Part shown: positions 1 to 5,243 of the stretch, one piece after another
Numbering within the stretch: the stretch's first letter is position 1
Layout of the letters: each line of letters begins with the position of its first letter
Source of the DNA: Nitrosopumilales archaeon
GTDB lineage: Archaea; Thermoproteota; Nitrososphaeria; Nitrososphaerales; Nitrosopumilaceae
Direction: 5' to 3'
Assembly: GCA_025350175.1 (NCBI GenBank)
Contig: JANXYF010000179.1
Location: 1-5,449, forward strand
Length of the DNA stretch: 5,449 bases
The notes under the pieces: model-generated
Databases searched by the model: none
The model's input: the letters and a program-made list of their open reading frames with translations, nothing else
Told to the model about the DNA's origin: nothing
Position numbers and translations under genes: made by a program

Positions 1-1414
1 CTCTAAGATTTAATTTCATAAAATATGGATAATTGTATGCAAAGTTTACAACATACTGCGCTTGCTCTGGCATCTTTGTCTTTAAAAGATCAAAGACATG
101 TTTTGAATTATACATGCAATCATCATAGTCTTTCTTGATTCCCAGTTGTTTTATTTCATCTGGGACAACATATCCGTGATTTGTTGTAAGCAATTGTCTT
201 TCAAGTGTCAGTACACGATGTCTGTGAAAGTCTCGAAACATTCCAAAGTTTGTAAGAAAATCAAAAGTGTATTCAGTCATTTCAAATGCACGTGGAGGCC
301 TCTGTCTTCTATTTTGTCGAAGACCTGCAAATGTGTCAATTATTTTTTTTCTATCTGATTGCTTTATCTTTCTGACTTGGGCAAGTATGTCTCTAAAAGA
401 AACTCCGTTTGACTGTTCATATAATATTGAAGAAATTATTTTCTCTTCTGCTTTACTCTGGGATTCAAAATCAACTAAGTCTACAAGGAATTTTCTTTTT
501 CCTTTTGTTTTTAGATATTTTTTATCTAGCGCACTTGATTTTGTTTTGATGTCTTTCAGATATTTCTGCAATGACTTGCCATGGTTATCATCTGCCCTTC
601 TTACAAATGACTTGATTGTTGTATTCAACTCGCGATGAATCTTTTCTGCAAGAATTCTTTCTTCTTCTAGGCCAGAAGAATAGAGTATGGTTAACAGGTA
701 CTCAAATGCTCTACCATTTCCTGTAATTCCTACATTAGTGAGAGTGGATGCAGGAAGTATTCCTCTGAGAATGTCTAGAGCCTTGGCTCTAATTGTTGCA
801 TTGTAGATTCTAGTAGCGGATTTTACCTCATCCTCACTAGATAACTTGGAATAGACAACATCGACTCCCTTGGAATTTCTAAACTTTTGATTCTCTATTG
901 GCTCTTGTTCTTGCATATAGTTTATCACTGGCTGGATATTTTTTGAATAAACTTCAAAGTCTAGATTGCATGCCTCTAGATATTTATCAGCATACTTGGA
1001 ACTCGTTATTTCTGACTCTCTGTAAAACTTGAACTCTCCATTTACTTTTTTATCCCATGCAACATATCTTGATGATTTTTCAAGATATGACAATCCTATT
1101 CTTCTATCTTCAATTTTTTTTACTGCGATATTTGACAGACCTTCAACTGCAATCTGGGCTTCGCCAAGTTCTGCAACAGAATCGTCTCCGTATTCCAATA
1201 ATACTTTATTGTAAAATTCTTCACCTCGATTTTCATTTTGTAAAAATTCGTCAAGAAATATTTTTCTCATACTTTTATCAGTTCTGCTGTATCTTGACAT
1301 CAGGGCTCCCCTGTCAACTTGTCTTGGACTGATTATTGCAAATACTGAATCATCTACATTTGAAAAATGTTTTAACAAACTTTGCTTTTCAGAATTTGAA
1401 AACTCAGACAACAC
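1..1414 (-). CDS. Tandem-domain ThyX-family (FAD-dependent thymidylate synthase-like) protein, C-terminus cut by window edge
   Basis: I read this minus-strand frame by hand; it stays open for 471 codons and runs off the left edge. Classical ThyX is about 220-250 residues and methylates dUMP to dTMP using FAD, NADPH and a methylene-folate. This protein is about twice that length and has two ThyX-like halves. Numbering from the GTG at 1414, the first half has YGDDSVAE (75-82), which matches the family's GHxSxxEH region. It then has RRIGLSYLEKSSRYV (104-118), matching the RHRxxSxNExSxRY signature, and GNGRAFEYLL (232-241), resembling the C-terminal N-R-x-L-x-x-F segment. The second half has FRDFHRHRVLTLERQ, with RHR at 398-400, and the visible part ends in NLR (469-471). 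A charged, lysine-rich linker lies near 280-310. Start choice: there is no in-frame ATG before the conserved region. GTG (1414) and TTG (1411) are the usable codons, and neither has a clear ribosome site. The 29-base gap to the upstream gene suggests cotranscription. Family membership is fairly sure; thymidylate synthase activity is not. Confidence 0.82.
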   Translation of the reverse strand, partial: MLSEFSNSEKQSLLKHFSNVDDSVFAIISPRQVDRGALMSRYSRTDKSMRKIFLDEFLQNENRGEEFYNKVLLEYGDDSVAELGEAQIAVEGLSNIAVKKIEDRRIGLSYLEKSSRYVAWDKKVNGEFKFYRESEITSSKYADKYLEACNLDFEVYSKNIQPVINYMQEQEPIENQKFRNSKGVDVVYSKLSSEDEVKSATRIYNATIRAKALDILRGILPASTLTNVGITGNGRAFEYLLTILYSSGLEEERILAEKIHRELNTTIKSFVRRADDNHGKSLQKYLKDIKTKSSALDKKYLKTKGKRKFLVDLVDFESQSKAEEKIISSILYEQSNGVSFRDILAQVRKIKQSDRKKIIDTFAGLRQNRRQRPPRAFEMTEYTFDFLTNFGMFRDFHRHRVLTLERQLLTTNHGYVVPDEIKQLGIKKDYDDCMYNSKHVFDLLKTKMPEQAQYVVNFAYNYPYFMKLNLR

Positions 1415-1443
1415 GATTTGATTTTCAACCCAATTATAAATAA

Positions 1444-1728
1444 CTACTTCTTTCCAATCTGGATCAGGTCAGAAGGCCCAGTCTTTGGTGCATTGTGTTT
1501 TGATTGCCATCTAAGTAAAACTTCTTTAAATGATTCAGCTTCCTGCGGATCTTCCGTATACATCAAAGTCGTAACCCATTTCCCATCTCCTGCCGTACCT
1601 CCCATGGAATTCATCCAAAAATCTGTTGGCATGTTTTCAAATGCTTTGTGCTTTTCATCTCTGCTCATGTCGACCCATCGTTTAGAGACAAAATGTAGTA
1701 TCTGATCTAGCTCTTCTTTTGTAATCAT
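1444..1728 (-). CDS. Conserved-looking small protein of unknown function (94 aa), upstream of the ThyX-like gene
   Basis: I do not recognise this family. The protein is 94 residues, soluble and charged, with no signal peptide, membrane segment or cysteine. Its first third (KEELDQILHFVSKRWVDMS) reads as a helix, followed by another helical stretch (RDEKHKAFENM). The middle has FWMNSMGGTAGDGKWVTTLMY, a glycine-containing turn leading into a strand. A third helix follows (DPQEAESFKEVLLRWQSKHN), then a short polar tail ending IGKK. The ATG at 1728 is preferred because TTTATAA lies about 28 bases upstream, the spacing of an archaeal TATA box on a leaderless transcript. It is the first gene of a probable two-gene unit with the ThyX-like gene and is divergent from cdvA. 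An opposing frame at 1418-1705 is rejected: it lacks such a promoter, and the minus reading has normal protein composition. Confidence 0.72.
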   Translation of the reverse strand: MITKEELDQILHFVSKRWVDMSRDEKHKAFENMPTDFWMNSMGGTAGDGKWVTTLMYTEDPQEAESFKEVLLRWQSKHNAPKTGPSDLIQIGKK

Positions 1729-1753
1729 TATTGGACCATTACTAATCCTATGA

Positions 1754-1760
1754 TTATAAA
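1754..1760 (-). promoter_or_regulatory. TATA-like box for the 94-aa gene and ThyX-like gene
   Basis: The minus strand reads TTTATAA, with an A-rich stretch (AAAAAATACG) shortly upstream where a TFB recognition element would sit. Its centre is about 28-29 bases before the ATG at 1728, so transcription would begin at or next to the start codon. No Shine-Dalgarno sequence precedes the ATG, which fits leaderless translation. This is a pattern match only. Confidence 0.5.
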
Positions 1761-1785
1761 ATTACGTATTTTTTCATTTTTTTGC

Positions 1786-1807
1786 AGATCATTAGCTAAA
1801 ATGATCT
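1786..1807. promoter_or_regulatory. Perfect inverted repeat in the divergent promoter region (possible operator)
   Basis: AGATCATT (1786-1793) and AATGATCT (1800-1807) are exact inverse complements separated by six bases. The dyad centre is about 69 bases from the minus-strand start and about 74 from the cdvA start, so it lies midway between the two genes and upstream of both TATA-like boxes. That position suits an activator or shared regulator. The spacer overlaps a second palindrome, TTAGCTAA (1792-1799). No regulator can be named from the sequence. Confidence 0.4.
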
Positions 1808-1842
1808 TACCAAAACTTGAAAGCTTGTTAACACTTTGTTGA

Positions 1843-1848
1843 TTATAT
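1843..1848 (+). promoter_or_regulatory. TATA-like box for cdvA
   Basis: TTATAT, within GATTATATGA, lies about 24 bases before the cdvA ATG, consistent with a leaderless or nearly leaderless transcript. The 8-base palindrome TGTTAACA (1826-1833) lies just upstream. There is no GGAGG-like ribosome site in front of the ATG. Confidence 0.5.
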
Positions 1849-1869
1849 GAAATTTAGAACACCTATCCA

Positions 1870-2691
1870 ATGAGCAAGGAAGAGATCGAATTTATCGGCA
1901 AGCAAGTTAAGGACATGTACGGCACCTATATCGGCAAAGTCATAGGTACCATAACTGACATCGATGGAAGTGTACAAACCGTAGGTGTTGATTGTGGTTC
2001 TGAAGGACTAAAGCAGATAGCATTCGAACAACTAGTCATACAGGGACAATATGTAATCTTCATCCCTAGATGGAGATTAGATGCCCAAAGATTGTTGCGC
2101 GAGAAGGGGCTTACCATGCGCCGTATACGAGCTCTGATGGATATCGTATCTGAAAACGATGACATGAAAGAGGATGCTGAACTGATCCATGAGAAGTATA
2201 GGATAAAACTGTTAACTCTGGATGAGACCGAAAGACAAATCAAAGAAAAATTAGAGAAAAGACTTACAGAACTTGAGACTCAGCTAAAGTCAATTCGGAT
2301 GCTACGATTTGACGCAAAGTTGCAAAACAAGAGCAATGAAATATCTGATGCCAAGTATGACCTAGTCAAAACTCACACGGTCGAAATCATAGAACACATC
2401 GAACATGAAAAGGCAGAGATAACAAGTATCCAACGTCGCATCAACGATCTTTCAGTTGAAAGTGGAGAGCGCATCGAGAGTCCCAAACAGGACGTTCATT
2501 CAGCCGCCATTTCATATCTTGGAAAGGTAGAAGATCCTCCAACTTCAGTGCCACAAACTCCAATATCTGCTAGTCTGGGAGTTGGTTCCAGTATTCCCAC
2601 TGCACCGACACCAAGGCCAGTGGCAATTGGAGCCGATGGTGATGAAGCCCAGCAAGATTCAGATTGGCTTAAGAGAATATCATCTTCTTAA
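1870..2691 (+). CDS. cdvA: CdvA, archaeal ESCRT-type cell division protein
   Basis: CdvA binds DNA and membrane, marks the division site and recruits the ESCRT-III homologue CdvB, which together with the Vps4-like ATPase CdvC carries out cytokinesis in many archaea. The 273 residues follow the family plan. A PRC-barrel-like N-terminal domain spans about 6-75 (MYGTYIGKVIGTITDIDGSV, then QYVIFIPRWRLDAQRLL). A long charged coiled coil spans about 80-200 (for example IKEKLEKRLTELETQLKSIR). A Pro/Ser/Thr-rich flexible linker covers about 220-250, and an acidic tail ends in DSDWLKRISSS. In Sulfolobus the CdvA C-terminus contacts the CdvB winged helix; I infer that this tail does the same. The ATG start fits the barrel and the TATA-like box. 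No cdvB or cdvC is adjacent, as in Thaumarchaeota, where the cdv genes are dispersed. It uses more C-ending codons (ATC, GGC, CGC, ACC) than neighbouring genes, suggesting strong expression. Confidence 0.9.
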   Translation: MSKEEIEFIGKQVKDMYGTYIGKVIGTITDIDGSVQTVGVDCGSEGLKQIAFEQLVIQGQYVIFIPRWRLDAQRLLREKGLTMRRIRALMDIVSENDDMKEDAELIHEKYRIKLLTLDETERQIKEKLEKRLTELETQLKSIRMLRFDAKLQNKSNEISDAKYDLVKTHTVEIIEHIEHEKAEITSIQRRINDLSVESGERIESPKQDVHSAAISYLGKVEDPPTSVPQTPISASLGVGSSIPTAPTPRPVAIGADGDEAQQDSDWLKRISSS

Positions 2692-2710
2692 AATAATCTG
2701 ATGGGACGGA

Positions 2711-2750
2711 GGATTCGCTCCCAACTCCAAATTGAGCGAACCTTTTTTTT
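2711..2750 (+). terminator. Hairpin plus T8 terminator-like element after cdvA
   Basis: GG(A)TTCGCTC (2711-2720) pairs with GAGCGAACC (2734-2742). This gives a nine-pair stem with one bulged A and a 13-base loop, followed immediately by eight T residues (2743-2750). It lies 19 bases after the cdvA stop. Archaeal termination depends mainly on the T-run, and the stem makes this look like a classical intrinsic terminator. An alternative stem, GGAG (2708-2711) with CTCC (2718-2721), would exclude the main one. Confidence 0.6.
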
Positions 2751-2757
2751 AACATAC
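2746..2757 (+). promoter_or_regulatory. Possible promoter (TATA-like) for the acetyl-CoA synthetase gene
   Basis: TTTTTAACATAC lies about 22-25 bases before the TTG start at 2774. The spacing is right for a leaderless archaeal transcript, but the match to a TATA consensus is weak. It overlaps the end of the T-run of the preceding terminator-like element. Confidence 0.3.
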
Positions 2758-2773
2758 ATGCAACTAAACCATA

Positions 2774-4684
2774 TTGGATTCTACTTTTGAAATAGGTCTT
2801 GGGAACAATGATATTAAGACTAGAAGCGATGCATCTCAAGACAGCATAAAATTTTGGGAAGGACAAGCTGCTAAACTTTACTGGTTTGAAAAGTGGCATA
2901 CTGCTTTAGAATGGAGTCCTCCCTTTGCAAGGTGGTTTGTAGGGGGCAAGATTAATGCTTCATACAATGCACTGGATGTAATTGTAAAGAAAAGTCCCAA
3001 TAAAAAGGCCATAATATGGGAAGGAGAGGACGGAACAAAAAGAGAACTGACATATCAAGAACTATTATCTGAGGTATCAAAACTTGCAAATGCATTAAAA
3101 TCTCTTGGAGTGAAAAAAGGTGACAGAGTCACAGTTTACCTTCCAATGGTGCCAGAATTGATAATGTCATTGCTTGCCTGTGCAAGAATTGGTGCAATTC
3201 ACACTGTAATATTTTCAGGCTTTAGTGCAAAATCAATAAGAGATAGAGTAGAAGATTCCAAATCCAAAGTCATAATTACATCAGACGGAGGGACAAGACG
3301 CGGCAATGTTATATCATTAAAAGATATTGTAGATGAAGCCATTTCAGACCTTGACTTTGTAGAACACGTTCTTGTTTTAGAACACACAAAAAATAATATC
3401 ATTATAACAAAACGAGACAAAAAATGGCATGAATTGGTTGCAAGCATGTCATCAACATGTGATGCCGAATCCCTTGACAGTACACATCCACTTTACATTC
3501 TCTATACTTCAGGAACAACAGGAAAACCAAAAGGAGTATTGCATGGAACTGGAGGGTATCTTACTCATGTTTTTAGTACATTCAAGTGGATTTTTGATAT
3601 TCAAGATTCAGATATTTATTTTTGTACTGCAGATATTGGATGGGTTACGGGACACAGCTATATCGTATATGGCCCACTAATGCATGGTACTACTCAGATT
3701 ATGTACGAAGGTGCACTAGACTATCCCACACCTGCAAAACTATGGGAAATTATATCAAGATACAAAGTTACAATTTTGTATACCACGCCAACTGCACTTA
3801 GAATGTTTATGAAATTTGGAGATGAACTTCCAAATTCAAATGATCTTTCTAGTTTGAGATTACTTGGAACGGTTGGAGAGCCAATAAATCCACAAGTTTG
3901 GAAATGGTATTTTAAAATAATTGGAAAAGAAAAATGTCCAATTATTGATACATGGTGGCAAACTGAAACAGGAGGTGCATTAATTTCTCCAGTCCCAGGG
4001 CTAGAAACAATTCCGTTAAAACCAGGCTCTGCAACAAGACCAGTTCCTGGAGTGACATTGTCTGTAATTGATGAACATGGAAAAGAAGTACCACCTGACT
4101 CCAAAGGATTTTTGGTAGTTACAAATCCTTGGCCTGGAATGCTTCTTACATTGTGGGGTGACGATGAAAAATACAAAACAGTCTACTGGTCAAAGTACAA
4201 AAACATGTACTATCCTGGTGACTATGCAATTAAAGACAAGGATGGATACATCTGGATGCTTGGAAGGGCAGATGACGTACTCAAGGTAGCAGGCCATAGA
4301 CTGGGTACTGCAGAATTGGAAAGTGCTTTTGTATCAAACAAGGCAGTGGCAGAAGCCGCAGTATGTGGAATTCCTCATGAAGTAAAAGGTGAATCTATCA
4401 TATCATTTGTTGTACTAAAAGAGGGAGTTGTACCTACAATACAACTCAAAGAAGAACTGATAAACCATATTAAAAAAACAATAGGCCCAATTGCAGCCCC
4501 TGATCAATTATGCTTTGTAAAGAAACTTCCAAAGACGCGTAGTGGTAAAATCATGAGACGGCTCTTAAAGGCAATGGCAAAAAATGAACTAATTGGTGAT
4601 ATCAGTACATTGGAAGATGAAGCATCTGTTGATGAAATAAAGACTGCACTTGATGAACTACAACAAACACTAGACAAGTTATAG
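2774..4684 (+). CDS. acsA: Acetyl-CoA synthetase, AMP-forming (acetate--CoA ligase)
   Basis: The enzyme activates acetate with ATP to acetyl-AMP and transfers the acetyl group to CoA in the cytoplasm. The 636 residues cover the full family length. The N-terminal ACS signature FARWFVGGKINASYN is at 51-65. The ATP-binding loop YTSGTTGKPKG is at 244-254, WVTGHSYIVYGPL at 290-302, GTVGEP at 365-370 and TWWQTETGG at 393-401. YYPGDYA is at 479-485, the hinge GRADDVLKVAGHRLG at 497-511, and the C-terminal PKTRSGKIMRR at 586-596. In that last motif K592 matches the lysine that is catalytic and acetylation-controlled in bacterial Acs. V291, T292, V367 and W395 match the small acyl pocket of Salmonella Acs (V310, T311, V386, W414), so acetate or propionate is the likely substrate. 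The TTG start is forced: an in-frame TAA lies at 2765-2767, and no ATG or GTG precedes the conserved region. Acetate uptake or recycling of free acetate is the likely role; 3-hydroxypropionate cannot be excluded. Confidence 0.92.
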   Translation: MDSTFEIGLGNNDIKTRSDASQDSIKFWEGQAAKLYWFEKWHTALEWSPPFARWFVGGKINASYNALDVIVKKSPNKKAIIWEGEDGTKRELTYQELLSEVSKLANALKSLGVKKGDRVTVYLPMVPELIMSLLACARIGAIHTVIFSGFSAKSIRDRVEDSKSKVIITSDGGTRRGNVISLKDIVDEAISDLDFVEHVLVLEHTKNNIIITKRDKKWHELVASMSSTCDAESLDSTHPLYILYTSGTTGKPKGVLHGTGGYLTHVFSTFKWIFDIQDSDIYFCTADIGWVTGHSYIVYGPLMHGTTQIMYEGALDYPTPAKLWEIISRYKVTILYTTPTALRMFMKFGDELPNSNDLSSLRLLGTVGEPINPQVWKWYFKIIGKEKCPIIDTWWQTETGGALISPVPGLETIPLKPGSATRPVPGVTLSVIDEHGKEVPPDSKGFLVVTNPWPGMLLTLWGDDEKYKTVYWSKYKNMYYPGDYAIKDKDGYIWMLGRADDVLKVAGHRLGTAELESAFVSNKAVAEAAVCGIPHEVKGESIISFVVLKEGVVPTIQLKEELINHIKKTIGPIAAPDQLCFVKKLPKTRSGKIMRRLLKAMAKNELIGDISTLEDEASVDEIKTALDELQQTLDKL

Positions 4685-4686
4685 CC

Positions 4687-5181
4687 TTAGACTGAAATTA
4701 TTTGCATCTTAGAGTTTTCAGTAACATGGAATTTGTCTGTAAATCCAGAAGTTACTTCTAAAACATATTTTGCTTTTTTACCGTCTGCGTTTTGTACTGT
4801 ACATGATACAGTCTCTAAAGCTGATTTACAAGGTGGAACATTTTTCTCAATATGTATCACATTTCCATTTGCGTCAAACCAAATTATATCTAGTGGAAAT
4901 TGCATGTTTAGCATCCAAATTGGTACAATCTGTTCTTGACTAAATACAAAGATCATCCCTTGGTCATCTGGAAGTTCATTTTGAAACATTAATCCTCTTG
5001 TTTTTTGAGCATCTGTTTCTGCAATTTGTACATCTAGGACCTTGTCATCTATCTTTATCGTCCCTCTTGGAAATTTAACTTCGGCAAGTTTTGAATCTGC
5101 AGGAATTGTAATGACTCCTACTATTCCAATTATGATTGCCGCAATTGCTATTGGAATTAAAACTTGGGCTCTAGTTGCCAC
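4687..5181 (-). CDS. Membrane-anchored DUF192-family protein
   Basis: The 164-residue protein starts with a short positive segment and one hydrophobic helix (about 7-27, VLIPIAIAAIIIGIVGVITI), so it is probably anchored in the membrane or exported, with the rest outside. Residues about 38-163 carry the DUF192 pattern: an N-terminal strand pair, AETDAQKTRGLMFQNELPDD (54-73), MIFVF, then PIWMLNMQFPLDIIWFD and IHIEKNVPPC. The biochemical function of DUF192 is not established. C118 and C127 are the only cysteines and could form a disulphide in the extracytoplasmic domain, replacing the hydrophobic or charged loop seen in many relatives. The start is GTG at 5179-5181, chosen because it precedes the full signal-anchor; there is no ribosome site. 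The gene converges on the acetyl-CoA synthetase gene with a 2-base gap, so the two transcripts must overlap at their 3' ends. Confidence 0.85.
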   Translation of the reverse strand: MATRAQVLIPIAIAAIIIGIVGVITIPADSKLAEVKFPRGTIKIDDKVLDVQIAETDAQKTRGLMFQNELPDDQGMIFVFSQEQIVPIWMLNMQFPLDIIWFDANGNVIHIEKNVPPCKSALETVSCTVQNADGKKAKYVLEVTSGFTDKFHVTENSKMQIISV

Positions 5182-5185
5182 AAAA

Positions 5186-5206
5186 AACTAGTATCAATAT
5201 CTAGTT
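5186..5206. promoter_or_regulatory. Inverted repeat and TATA-like element before the DUF192 gene
   Basis: AACTAG (5186-5191) and CTAGTT (5201-5206) are exact inverse complements with a nine-base spacer, directly upstream of the GTG at 5181. On the minus strand TTTTAAC, about 26 bases before the GTG, could act as the TATA element, so the repeat would overlap the promoter and transcription start, a typical repressor position. Six-base arms can arise by chance in AT-rich DNA. Confidence 0.3.
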
Positions 5207-5241
5207 AAAAACCAATGCAAAAATAATAGAATTTTTCTTGG
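5207..5241 (-). terminator. AT-rich hairpin with T5 after the right-edge gene
   Basis: Just after the stop of the right-edge gene, the minus strand reads CCAAG-AAAAAT-TCTATT-ATTTTT-GCA-TTGG followed by TTTTT. AAAAAT/ATTTTT and CCAA/TTGG form an interrupted stem of about ten pairs. It is weak in GC, but archaeal termination relies on T-runs, so it could separate this gene from the DUF192 gene downstream. Confidence 0.35.
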
Positions 5242-5243
5242 AA

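Noticed and set aside
146..638. Two overlapping plus-strand open frames (146-358 and 267-638)
   Set aside because: They are antisense to the ThyX-like gene, whose recognisable motifs (RHR, SSRYV, GDDSVAE) fix the minus strand as coding; the plus-strand products are Cys/Phe/Ser-rich with no family resemblance.
1029..1332. Plus-strand open frames of 61 and 91 codons
   Set aside because: Both lie opposite the first ThyX-like half, including its signature motif, and have shadow-like composition.
1418..1705. Plus-strand 95-codon frame opposite the 94-aa gene
   Set aside because: No promoter-like sequence was found in front of it, it overlaps the start of the ThyX-like gene antisense, and the minus reading has more normal protein composition plus a TATA-like box at the right distance.
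1926..2243. Minus-strand 105-codon frame inside cdvA
   Set aside because: Antisense shadow of the PRC-barrel and coiled-coil coding region; serine- and methionine-rich with no motif.
2708..2742. Possible tRNA T-arm or small RNA gene suggested by GGATTCGCTCC
   Set aside because: No acceptor stem, D-arm or anticodon arm can be built around it, and the sequence is better explained as a terminator-like hairpin with a T-run.
2669..2899. Minus-strand 76-codon frame across the cdvA-acsA junction
   Set aside because: It overlaps the end of cdvA, the hairpin and the conserved start of acsA in antisense, with no promoter or family features.
3721..4176. Minus-strand 151-codon frame inside the acetyl-CoA synthetase gene
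   Set aside because: It is opposite the WWQTETGG region of a clearly coding gene; the length arises from codon structure of the sense strand.
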